Source of the DNA: Bacillus sp. REN10
GTDB taxonomy: Bacteria > Bacillota > Bacilli > Bacillales > Domibacillaceae
Reading direction: 5' to 3'
Assembly: GCF_016820555.1 (NCBI RefSeq)
Contig: NZ_JADHDW010000005.1
Coordinates: 62,001 to 126,000, forward strand
DNA: 64,000 nucleotides
Positions 53,254-61,855 of the stretch are shown here, one piece after another (the stretch's first letter is position 1; each line of letters opens with the position of its first letter). The position numbers were made by a program, and so were the translations under genes. Under the pieces are notes generated by a model. That model did not search any database. It was not told where the DNA came from and saw only the letters and a program-made list of their open reading frames with translations.

Positions 53254-55050
53254 TTAATAGAATCGTTTAAAGCTATCAAATCGCGGCTTAAAATAGGAAT
53301 TATCTAAACTAGTAATCGTAATGCCTTTTGATGAGCTCGCTTGAATAAATTGATTGCCTCCAATGTAAATCCCCATATGCGATATTCCTTGTTTATATGT
53401 GTTATTAAAGAACACAAGGTCTCCAGGCTGCGGATTAGATACGAAATAAGAGCGGCTATAATACCCTTCTGTATTCGTTCTTGGGATCTTCTTCCCCGCT
53501 TGATTAAAAACATAATAAATGTACCCGCTGCAATCGAAACCAGATGGCTGTACCCCTCCCCACACGTACGGAACACCCATGTGCTTTTTCGCTTCAGCAA
53601 GTAAACGAGCAACCGAAAAAGACTCATTGGCCGGTTCCTGCGGCTTATTTACTACAGGCGATTGTCCTCCGTCATTTCTTACTTTTAACGTTTGGCCCGC
53701 ATGAATCATATCTGAAGTTAAACCATTTAACTGCTTCAACTGCTCGACACTCATGTCATGCAAAATAGCAATTAAACTTAAAGAATCGCCATTTTTCACC
53801 ACATATGTATTGTTAGATGCTGGCGGTTTGGGTTTGGATGTTGGCGGCTTTGGTTTCGATGAAGATGGTTTCCCGCTCACCTTCAATTTCTGCCCCACAT
53901 AAATCATAGGCGATTGCAAACTGTTTAGTTGCATCAGTTGCTCGACACTCATTTTGTGCATCGCTGCAATTTTACTTAAGGAATCGCCACTTTGCACGAT
54001 GTATACACTAGATGAAGCAGGCGGCTTACTAGGCGGTTTCGATGGAGACGGTTTTCCGCTCACTTTCAACTTTTGGCCGACATAAATATTGTATGACTGC
54101 AAGCCGTTTAACTGCATTAACTGCGTGACGCTCATTTTGTAGCGAGCGGCAATCTTGCTCAAGGAATCACCGCTTTGAACAATATATGTACTAGAAGATG
54201 CAGGCGGCTTGGCAACAGGCGGCTTCGATGAAGATGGTTTTCCGCTCACTTTCAACTTTTGGCCGACATAAATATTGTGTGACTGCAAGCCGTTTAATTG
54301 CATCAGCTGCGTGACGCTTATTTTGTAGCGGGCGGCAATTTTACTTAAGGAGTCACCGCTTTGAACCGTATACGTCGACGCAGACGTTTTCATCGATAAT
54401 TCCGGCTCACTCTTTTGATGAACCGTCGTAGATAACGGTTGGCCGCTAACAATTAACGGTTGACCGGCATAAATATTCGTTGACTGTAAGCCGTTCAACT
54501 GTTGCAACTGAGCCACGCTCATATGATAAATTTTCGCAATGGCTGATAGCGAATCACCACTTTGAACCGTGTACATTTTTGTTCCAGACGATGGTTTCGT
54601 GACATTGGAAGCAGTCACTAATTTTGGAGCTACTTCCTCAGTTGTTGGTTGTTCCATTGGCGCAGGTTCACCTATCACCTTCAATGGCTGACCCGGATGA
54701 AGAATATTTGTCGTTAATTGATTCAGTTCCTTCAGCTGGTCAACATCCATTTGATAAAGCTTGGCAATAGAAGCAAGCGTATCTCCTTCTTTGACGACGT
54801 AAACAGGATGATTCGCACCTTCCTGCTCGATCTCCTCTTCACTAACTTTTACTGTTTGTTCGGCATATAATTGATCATTGTTCAGCCCGTTCATTTTCTT
54901 TAACACTTCTACATCCACATTGTACGCGTTTGCAATACTCTCAAGCGTTTCTCCGGCCTTGACCACATGATTCTCTGCTGCTTCTGCCACTGTCACAACA
55001 CCAGTTGAAAGAACCGCTGCTGTTGATAAAGTGAATAGAGTTTTTTTCAT
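53254..55050 (-). CDS. LysM-NlpC/P60 D,L-endopeptidase (LytF/LytE/CwlS-type), seven LysM repeats
   Basis: Secreted cell-wall hydrolase of 598 residues. Signal peptide about 1-25; LysM repeats at about 28-69, 84-125, 160-201, 227-268, 289-330, 350-391 and 416-457, joined by Ser/Pro/Lys linkers; NlpC/P60 domain from 483 with catalytic Cys507 (FDCSGY), His558 (SHMGIY) and Gln570. LysM binds peptidoglycan and NlpC/P60 cuts the gamma-D-Glu-diaminopimelate bond, separating daughter cells. Repeats 4 to 6 are nearly identical (YVGQKLKVSGKPS), a sign of recent repeat expansion. B. subtilis LytF has five LysM. ATG behind AGGAGAG. Confidence 0.95.
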   Translation of the reverse strand: MKKTLFTLSTAAVLSTGVVTVAEAAENHVVKAGETLESIANAYNVDVEVLKKMNGLNNDQLYAEQTVKVSEEEIEQEGANHPVYVVKEGDTLASIAKLYQMDVDQLKELNQLTTNILHPGQPLKVIGEPAPMEQPTTEEVAPKLVTASNVTKPSSGTKMYTVQSGDSLSAIAKIYHMSVAQLQQLNGLQSTNIYAGQPLIVSGQPLSTTVHQKSEPELSMKTSASTYTVQSGDSLSKIAARYKISVTQLMQLNGLQSHNIYVGQKLKVSGKPSSSKPPVAKPPASSSTYIVQSGDSLSKIAARYKMSVTQLMQLNGLQSYNIYVGQKLKVSGKPSPSKPPSKPPASSSVYIVQSGDSLSKIAAMHKMSVEQLMQLNSLQSPMIYVGQKLKVSGKPSSSKPKPPTSKPKPPASNNTYVVKNGDSLSLIAILHDMSVEQLKQLNGLTSDMIHAGQTLKVRNDGGQSPVVNKPQEPANESFSVARLLAEAKKHMGVPYVWGGVQPSGFDCSGYIYYVFNQAGKKIPRTNTEGYYSRSYFVSNPQPGDLVFFNNTYKQGISHMGIYIGGNQFIQASSSKGITITSLDNSYFKPRFDSFKRFY

Positions 55051-55255
55051 TTCGACTCTCCTCTCACACGAAGCTTTCTAAACAAAGTACTTTTGCTTTA
55101 TATCGACTTTATTCTAATAGACTTAATAAGCGTACTTCCTTAAGAATCTTTTTACCTATTAATCTTTTCTTCAATTTACTTAATTAACCATTTTAATATG
55201 AAAAAAGATATATTCAAAAAGAATAAAAACCCAATTCACCTCATCCTACAGAAAA

Positions 55256-55290
55256 GAGCGTACTTCCTATCGAGGAAAGGAAAGTACGCT
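55256..55290 (-). terminator. Terminator of the UDP-glucose dehydrogenase gene
   Basis: AGCGTACTTTCCT pairs with AGGAAGTACGCT (one bulge) on the minus strand, followed by CTTTTCTG. Confidence 0.82.
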
Positions 55291-55298
55291 TCTCTCTA

Positions 55299-56606
55299 TT
55301 ACATGCGCTCGTTTTGGCCGATGGAATAATACTGTACTCCCGCTGCTCGCATGTCAGTAGCAGACAAACAATTTCTTCCATCAATGACTAAAGGGCTTTT
55401 CAATAATTGTTGAAATGACCGAGGAGACATGTCTTTGATCTCAGGCCATTCTGTTAAAATGAGCGCTGCGTCACTGTTCTGAAGGGCTTCTTCAATAGAA
55501 GTCGCGTAATGAATACGGTCGGTGAAAATCAAACGCGCATTCACTGTAGCGGCAGGATCATACCCTATCACCTTTACTCCTTCGTTTAGCATCGCCTCAA
55601 TGATTGAAATCGATGGCGCATTTCTCATATCATCTGTATTCGGTTTAAACGCTAGTCCGAGCACCGCCACTTGCTTGCCTGCTAACGGGGACGCGACCGC
55701 TTTTACTTTATTGATAAAGTAATCAATCTGCCGTTCATTCCCTCGTTTCGCCGCTTCCACCATCGGCAGCTGGACCTCATGCTTATTCGCTACATGCAAC
55801 AAAGCTTGAATATCTTTTGGAAAGCAGGAGCCTCCGTAGCCAACGCCCGCCTGCAAAAATTGGCTGCCGATACGCTGATCCATTCCCATCCCTGTCGCTA
55901 CGTCGGCAATATTTCCTCCTACTTTCTCTACAAGACGAGCCATCTCATTAATGAAACTTATTTTCGCTGCTAAAAAGGCATTAGAAGCATATTTAATCAA
56001 TTCGGCACTATGTAAGTCGGTCATAAAAATAGGAATACCTAGTGGCTGATACAGCGATTCCAGCGTTTGGGCTGCTTCTTTATTTTCCGCCCCAATAATG
56101 AGACGATCTCCTTTAAAAGCATCGGCAAGCGCCGTTCCTTCACGCAAAAACTCAGGAGTCGATGCGACAGAAAAAGAAAACTCCTTCTCTTGCGCTTGCT
56201 CAATCCACCCTTTCAATTGTTGGCTGGTTCCCGGCGGAACAGTACTTTTCACCGCCACAATCAAACCTGGCTGTGTCGCGTATTTTCCAATGTCATCAGC
56301 CAATGTATGGAGCGCTCGCAAATCCGCTTCCCCATTCGGCAAAGCCGGCGTTCCTACCGCAATGACAATCAATTCAGCATCCGCCATAGCCTCCTGTGAT
56401 TGATTCGTAAACGTCAACTGGTGATCATATGTATATAAAGCCGTTTGTAAGCCAGGCTCGAAAATCGGTAATTGTTTCTTTTTTAATTGATCAATTTTGC
56501 AGGAATCGGTATCTAAGCATGTCACTTCACAACCTAAATGTGCGAGGACAACAGAAGTGACGATGCCGACATACCCCATCCCAGCCACTGTTACTTTTTT
56601 CATCAT
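55299..56606 (-). CDS. UDP-glucose 6-dehydrogenase
   Basis: Ugd/TuaD family of 435 residues. Motifs: VTVAGMGYVGIVTSVVLAHL (NAD), STPEFLREGTALADAF, catalytic Cys in GYGGSCFPKDIQAL, and VLGLAFKPNTDDMRNAPS. It makes UDP-glucuronate for acidic polymers such as teichuronic acid. The SCFPKD motif separates it from the WbpA-like enzyme (GGHCIPVDP) at 22.8 kb. A TTG at 56612 is in frame; the ATG at 56606 fits AAAGG better. No tua genes are adjacent, so the polymer is unknown. Confidence 0.92.
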   Translation of the reverse strand: MMKKVTVAGMGYVGIVTSVVLAHLGCEVTCLDTDSCKIDQLKKKQLPIFEPGLQTALYTYDHQLTFTNQSQEAMADAELIVIAVGTPALPNGEADLRALHTLADDIGKYATQPGLIVAVKSTVPPGTSQQLKGWIEQAQEKEFSFSVASTPEFLREGTALADAFKGDRLIIGAENKEAAQTLESLYQPLGIPIFMTDLHSAELIKYASNAFLAAKISFINEMARLVEKVGGNIADVATGMGMDQRIGSQFLQAGVGYGGSCFPKDIQALLHVANKHEVQLPMVEAAKRGNERQIDYFINKVKAVASPLAGKQVAVLGLAFKPNTDDMRNAPSISIIEAMLNEGVKVIGYDPAATVNARLIFTDRIHYATSIEEALQNSDAALILTEWPEIKDMSPRSFQQLLKSPLVIDGRNCLSATDMRAAGVQYYSIGQNERM

Positions 56607-56646
56607 GGACAACCTTTCTCTTCTTTAGATGCTTCATTTACTATAC

Positions 56647-56688
56647 AAAAAAAGACGAGCATCAACAAATCTTTGCTGATGCTCGTCT
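56647..56688 (-). terminator. pbpC terminator
   Basis: GACGAGCATCA / TGATGCTCGTC stem then TTTTTTT on the minus strand. Confidence 0.93.
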
Positions 56689-56696
56689 GTAAGTTC

Positions 56697-58703
56697 TTAT
56701 TGAGTAGCTTGTAAAAAGACATTCCGGCTCGCTTCGATGGCTAACTTACTTCCTCCCTGTCCTTCTGCCCCTTCCACCATCAGTGCTAACATAAACGCAG
56801 GGTGCTTTTGATCATAAGCAACAAACAAGCCATTTTCTTTCCCGCGAGTACCCTGTTCGGTTTTCAATTCAGCTGTACCTGTTTTTCCAGCTAACGCTAA
56901 GTTCGGCACATCCGCTGCCTTCGCCGTTCCTTTTTGAACGACAAGCCGTAAATCCTTCTGTAACATAGCTGCTTCTTCTGCTGTGAACAGCGTTTTCTTC
57001 CACACTTCCGGCTTCTCTCCCGCGAACAGCTTCGGTTTCATCATCGTTCCATCATTCACCATAGCCCCGTAAGCGGAAGCAAGATGAAGCATACTCGTTA
57101 ATACTTCTCCTTGTCCATAGCCTGTATCGCTTAACAGTAGCTCTTTATTTAAATCGCCATTATTGGAAATTTGCGATGTGCGAATCGGATAGTCAAACGG
57201 AAGCTTTTCAGCAAAGCCGAATGCTTTCATGCCTTTAACCATGTTCTCCGGACCTATTTCAAGGGCTGTTTGCGCGAAATAAATATTATCGGAGTAGATC
57301 AGCGCCTCTTGCAAGTTCACTGGTCGTCCCGTATCTTTCACTCGCGTCACACGATAGTTCCCCCACGAGGCATCCTTTTGCCATTGAAGTCCTGTAATGT
57401 TGCGTGCTTGTTTCGGATCCAATGTTTTCGCCTGCAAACCGATCGCAGCTGTTAATGGTTTGATCGTCGAGCCTGGGGAATACGTAGCGGCAAATCGATT
57501 GAGCAACGGTTTTTTCGGATCATTTTCCAACTGTTGATAGCGTTCATTCGTCACACCAAGCACAAATTCATTTGGATCAAACGCCGGTGAACTTGCGAGT
57601 GTCAACACTTCACCCGTTTGAGGATCAACAGCTGCGGCGGTACCTGGCATCCCTTTCAGCTGTTCATACACCTCTTTTTGCAGTTCCGCATCAATCGCGA
57701 CTTTCACATCTTTTCCATTTTGAGCAGGTGTTTCAGCTAACGTCACCGGCTCTGCTTTGGCTTTTTCAATATAAATTCGATGGCCACTCTTTTCTTTCAG
57801 TTCATCTTCTAATAATTGCTCTAACCCACGTTTTCCAATTTGATCATGTTCTGAATACCCTTTGTCTTTCAACTTTTTCAGCTCTTCTCCATTAATAGAG
57901 CCTATGTATCCGGTTAAATGAGCGGTCGCTTCTTTATATGGATATTCTCGGACAGCAATTTCCTCTACCGTCGTTCCCGCCAGTTCACCAAGCTTCGCCA
58001 CTTTATCTTGCTCGTTATAAGCTAGTTTTTTTAACGGAACGAAGTAACCTGGCTGTACCCAACTTTGCTTTAACTGCTCATCAATAAATTCCGGCTTAAT
58101 TTGCAGAAGCTCCGCCACTTTTGCTTTTACTCCCGCCTGTTCCTCTATTTTCCCAGCGATGACACCGGCCATATATCCGCGGCCATTAATCGCTAAAGAA
58201 TTGCCGTTGCGGTCAAAGATTTGCCCGCGCATTCCTTTTAATGTGTCGATGCGAATTTTATCCCCTGCTTCTAGTTCAGGAAAAATATAAGAAGGGTCCC
58301 AATCCACGAACCAATTTTCACCTTCTTCTGTTTCTTTCAACTTTAACACGGCTTTCTTCTCAAACCGAATTGGTCCGGCGAGCGTATCCATTTCCACTTT
58401 GATTGGAATTTCTGCTCGTTTTTTGTCTCCCCAATCTTTCTCTTCTTTCGCAAGGGAGGTTACTTTTAAATTTTTTACTTCTAAATCTTTATAAATGTTT
58501 TGATAGCGCTCGCTAAAATCTTTTTCCTTCACCTGTTCCTTCACAAGCTGTGAAACATAACTTTTGTACATAGTGCTGAATTTTTGCTGATTCCATAGTT
58601 TCACATATTCATTGAGACGTTCTTCTGGTGAAGGCATGCGATTGCAGGCAGCTAAGCTGAACGTCAACAATAGCAATCCAATCATCCATATGTATTTCTT
58701 CAT
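56697..58703 (-). CDS. pbpC: Class B penicillin-binding protein PBP3 (MecA-type N-terminus)
   Basis: Lipoprotein-like class B transpeptidase of 668 residues. Signal MKKYIWMIGLLLLTFSLAAC with lipobox LAAC; NTF2-like MecA N-terminal domain (about 25-150), dimerisation domain, then transpeptidase with catalytic serine in SPGSTIKPLTA, SxN in YSDNIYF and KTG in LAGKTGTAELK. B. subtilis PBP3 has the same length; PBP3 relatives have low affinity for some beta-lactams and support septal or salt-dependent wall synthesis. ATG at 58703 behind GAGGTG; the longer frame to 58763 is rejected. Confidence 0.94.
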   Translation of the reverse strand: MKKYIWMIGLLLLTFSLAACNRMPSPEERLNEYVKLWNQQKFSTMYKSYVSQLVKEQVKEKDFSERYQNIYKDLEVKNLKVTSLAKEEKDWGDKKRAEIPIKVEMDTLAGPIRFEKKAVLKLKETEEGENWFVDWDPSYIFPELEAGDKIRIDTLKGMRGQIFDRNGNSLAINGRGYMAGVIAGKIEEQAGVKAKVAELLQIKPEFIDEQLKQSWVQPGYFVPLKKLAYNEQDKVAKLGELAGTTVEEIAVREYPYKEATAHLTGYIGSINGEELKKLKDKGYSEHDQIGKRGLEQLLEDELKEKSGHRIYIEKAKAEPVTLAETPAQNGKDVKVAIDAELQKEVYEQLKGMPGTAAAVDPQTGEVLTLASSPAFDPNEFVLGVTNERYQQLENDPKKPLLNRFAATYSPGSTIKPLTAAIGLQAKTLDPKQARNITGLQWQKDASWGNYRVTRVKDTGRPVNLQEALIYSDNIYFAQTALEIGPENMVKGMKAFGFAEKLPFDYPIRTSQISNNGDLNKELLLSDTGYGQGEVLTSMLHLASAYGAMVNDGTMMKPKLFAGEKPEVWKKTLFTAEEAAMLQKDLRLVVQKGTAKAADVPNLALAGKTGTAELKTEQGTRGKENGLFVAYDQKHPAFMLALMVEGAEGQGGSKLAIEASRNVFLQATQ

Positions 58704-58770
58704 TATTTCACCTCGGAGTTTTTTTATGACTCTTTCTGACTTACTTATTATAACAAGAAACAAGGAACAT

Positions 58771-59727
58771 TTACTGTATGGAGACAGGCTTTTTCATATG
58801 GGATACGTAGCTATGCAAAATCATCCCAATAATAATCAATAGCATGCCCATCCAAGAAATCGCGGTTGGTAGCGGGGCTGATAACAGCAGCACTTCCAAA
58901 ATCACCGCAAATAGCACTTCAAACGATTGCGTGGCTTCAACCGCTCCTAATTTTTGCATATTATCTCGAACAAGATCTGTCGCGGCGAAAAATAGCACTG
59001 TTGCAAACACACCAGAAAAAAGAGCAACAAGCCCCGATTGCATCACTTGACTTTCGCTTGGCCACCCCACTGTCACGGCTGCATAGGCGGATAAAAGCAA
59101 CCAAAAAGGCAAGCTTGCCAACGTCATCCCAAGCACGCGCTGATAGGCATCTAACCGATTGGAACACATGTCCATCATTTTTCGGTTCCCAAGCGGATAC
59201 GCAAAGGAAGCGATCACAATCGGCCATGTACATGAGATCACCGCTTGCCATGAAAGATTGCGCGCATGTTCCATTTGCATGAAAATAACACCTAATAGAA
59301 TAATAAGTGACATCGCTAGCCCGCGCACCGGAATCGTTCCACGCTGTTTTTTCGTGCCGGCTGGCGTCGAAATAGTGATGAAAAATAGCGGTGCCAGCAA
59401 GGAACCAGAAATAATAGTCATTTGCCACGTTCCCGCAATCAACCAGCCCGGACCGTAAGCCGCAGCAAAGCATAATGGTGCATAGAAAAATCCAAAACCG
59501 ACGATGCTCCACAATAACCAGCTAGAAGGATGCCTCTTCATTTCTTGAAATAACGGACGCAGCCCCTTTCTCATCGCAACAACCGCAATCAACAGTGGAA
59601 CCATAAACATATAACGCAACGAGGCACTCCACATCCAATGGCCTCCACCTACTTCCATTAATCGGTTTAACACAAACGTAAAAGCAAAGAAAAAAGCAGA
59701 TAACACTCCTAATATAATCGGTCGCAT
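58771..59727 (-). CDS. EmrE/EamA superfamily drug-metabolite transporter
   Basis: Membrane protein of 318 residues with about ten hydrophobic helices in two EamA-like halves (GVLSAFFFAFTFVLNRLMEV; GVFATVLFFAATDLVRDNMQ). Matches the multidrug-efflux-like family of Firmicutes. Substrate unknown. It lies 68 bases upstream of pbpC in the same direction, but no link is apparent. GGAGGGGTTC precedes the ATG. Confidence 0.88.
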   Translation of the reverse strand: MRPIILGVLSAFFFAFTFVLNRLMEVGGGHWMWSASLRYMFMVPLLIAVVAMRKGLRPLFQEMKRHPSSWLLWSIVGFGFFYAPLCFAAAYGPGWLIAGTWQMTIISGSLLAPLFFITISTPAGTKKQRGTIPVRGLAMSLIILLGVIFMQMEHARNLSWQAVISCTWPIVIASFAYPLGNRKMMDMCSNRLDAYQRVLGMTLASLPFWLLLSAYAAVTVGWPSESQVMQSGLVALFSGVFATVLFFAATDLVRDNMQKLGAVEATQSFEVLFAVILEVLLLSAPLPTAISWMGMLLIIIGMILHSYVSHMKKPVSIQ

Positions 59728-59819
59728 TGAACCCCTCCATCCGTAAAAAGGCTAAGTACAATATACCGAATATTTGAAACTTATTGAAGATAAAAAGCAA
59801 AAGGTCCTATATCATGAAA

Positions 59820-59860
59820 ATAAAAAACTGCTGGTGAAAAGGAATTCTTTTCACCAGCAG
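59820..59860 (-). terminator. Terminator of the hydantoinase-type operon
   Basis: CTGCTGGTGAAAAG pairs with CTTTTCACCAGCAG around a short AATTC-type loop, then TTTTTTATTTT on the minus strand. Confidence 0.95.
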
Positions 59861-59866
59861 CATGTT

Positions 59867-61828
59867 TTATGCCCAGTAAGCAACTGAACGCTTTTGTAGC
59901 ATTTCACGGTTTTGTTCCGTTGTTTTTCTTAATACTTCATTTGTCTCAAGGTCAATGATAACTCCGTAACGACGGATGAGATCAAGATGATCGATGTCAC
60001 CGTTATTGTATTGTTCCATAACGGAATCTACATCTTCTTTCAACCAGTCAAGACGAGAATGACGAATAAACGCTCTCTCTTTTTCAGTGGCTGCTTCGTC
60101 AATTTCAAATAGATCGATGTCACGATCAATTTCACGAATCACCACACCATAATCTTTTCTTGCACGTTCTATAGAAACGTACTCGTCAATCACATCTTCT
60201 AGCACAGCTTTCGGATCACGCTCTAGCGGATCACCCAATCCACCGCCGCCAGCGGATGGACGTGTAAATTGATCACCTTGTTTCAATTTGACGTTAGAGA
60301 AGATCGTTCCTAAAAATTTTTCCTCTTCCGTATCTTTATTTAACCATGCACCGTGCGGAGTGGAAGGAAGTCCACCAAAGATCCCCCAAGTAACAGAACG
60401 GGAGCGGTCGCAGCAATAAGACATCACGGTTTCGTTCGCATCTGTTAAAATACCGCCTTTTTCAATCCCGCATCCACCGCGGAATTTTCCTGGTCCGGCC
60501 GAGTCCGTCACAATTTCATGCTTCGTTGTAATAACTGGAGATAAACGCTCTTGTCCTTCACATGGCTGGATACTTAATCCGACACCAAATACTGGAGATA
60601 ACGCATTGGCTCCATCTTTTGAGCTGCGGCCCCCATGTCCGCCAGCCATCCAGTCGTACCACATAAAGTAGTTATCATAGCCTTCCCGTTTGTCCCAACC
60701 GCCAATGAGCAAATATTCCAGATTGAATGAACAAGCAAGAGCTCGCTCTGGCATCACATGCGACCAAAGCTCAAAGCAAGCATTCATAATTTTCTCATAT
60801 GCCCCCGAACAGAAGCCTGTCACGGCTACCGGCCAGCCAGCATTAACGACTGAATTTTCTGGCAAATGAACGTGCACCGCACGATAGAAACCAGAGTTTA
60901 GCGGCACATCCGGGAAGAATGTTTTCGTTCCCGCATAAGCAGCCGATAAAGAAGCACCGAATCCAGCGTTCAAGAAACAGCCGATATAGCTATGGGATCC
61001 CGTTAAATCATAGAAAATTTCATCGCCTTTGATCGTCATCTTCACTTTAATCGGAATCAAACCTTCACCGACAGCCGGGTCCATATCGATATAATCTGTT
61101 GTTTCCCATTCCCCATCAGGAAGTTCTGCGACTTTCACACGAGTTAGCCGTTCAACGTAATCTTGCACTTCTCTAAATGCGGTTAAAATCGTATCAAGAC
61201 CATACTTTTCAACAAGAGCAAGCAACTGTCTTTCACCTGTCTTCGTTGCTTCTGATTGCGAACGCAAATCTCCTAAACGTTCTTCTGGTACACGCATGTT
61301 AGAAACAAGCACATTGGCTACGTCATGAAGATATTCGCCTTTGCTCCAAATACGTAGTGGCGGAATACGCATTCCTTCACCGTAATGATCTTTCGAATTC
61401 ACATCAAACGAACCTGGAACCGATCCGCCCATATCCGCCCAGTGACCGTTTAATTGCATGAAAGCAATCAATTGACCCTCGTGGAAAACCGGACGAATAA
61501 TACGTGTGTCACTGAAGTGAGTTCCTCCGCGATACGGATCATTGACGATGAACACATCCCCAGGGTGAATATCATCACCGAAGTCTTCGATGACCGCTTT
61601 TGCCGTTAAATGAAGTGTTCCAACGTGTACGGAAATATCTTGTGTTCCTTGCATCACCGTGTTTCCTTCGGCGTCGCATAATGCGGCGCTGAAGTCACGG
61701 TTATAGATCACAAATGAATAACATGTTCTCAATACTTGCTCAGACATTTGGTCAACTAAGTTGACAAACCCATTTTTTAATACTTCAAACGTTACCGGAT
61801 CTAGTTTGCTTTCAAATACTGTACTCAT
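59867..61828 (-). CDS. Hydantoinase/oxoprolinase B-type subunit (HyuB-like)
   Basis: Subunit of 653 residues of an ATP-dependent hydrolase or carboxylase. Motifs: MQGTQDISVHVGTLHLTAKA, DVFIVNDPYRGGTHFSDTRI, GHWADMGGSVPGSF, and a Gly-rich end PSAGGGGLGDPLERDP. The family includes N-methylhydantoinase B, 5-oxoprolinase and the acetone/acetophenone carboxylase subunits, so the substrate stays open. It follows the A subunit by 27 bases with AAGGGGTGG before the ATG. Confidence 0.9.
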   Translation of the reverse strand: MSTVFESKLDPVTFEVLKNGFVNLVDQMSEQVLRTCYSFVIYNRDFSAALCDAEGNTVMQGTQDISVHVGTLHLTAKAVIEDFGDDIHPGDVFIVNDPYRGGTHFSDTRIIRPVFHEGQLIAFMQLNGHWADMGGSVPGSFDVNSKDHYGEGMRIPPLRIWSKGEYLHDVANVLVSNMRVPEERLGDLRSQSEATKTGERQLLALVEKYGLDTILTAFREVQDYVERLTRVKVAELPDGEWETTDYIDMDPAVGEGLIPIKVKMTIKGDEIFYDLTGSHSYIGCFLNAGFGASLSAAYAGTKTFFPDVPLNSGFYRAVHVHLPENSVVNAGWPVAVTGFCSGAYEKIMNACFELWSHVMPERALACSFNLEYLLIGGWDKREGYDNYFMWYDWMAGGHGGRSSKDGANALSPVFGVGLSIQPCEGQERLSPVITTKHEIVTDSAGPGKFRGGCGIEKGGILTDANETVMSYCCDRSRSVTWGIFGGLPSTPHGAWLNKDTEEEKFLGTIFSNVKLKQGDQFTRPSAGGGGLGDPLERDPKAVLEDVIDEYVSIERARKDYGVVIREIDRDIDLFEIDEAATEKERAFIRHSRLDWLKEDVDSVMEQYNNGDIDHLDLIRRYGVIIDLETNEVLRKTTEQNREMLQKRSVAYWA

Positions 61829-61855
61829 GATTCCACCCCTTCTAATTTTCCCTTA

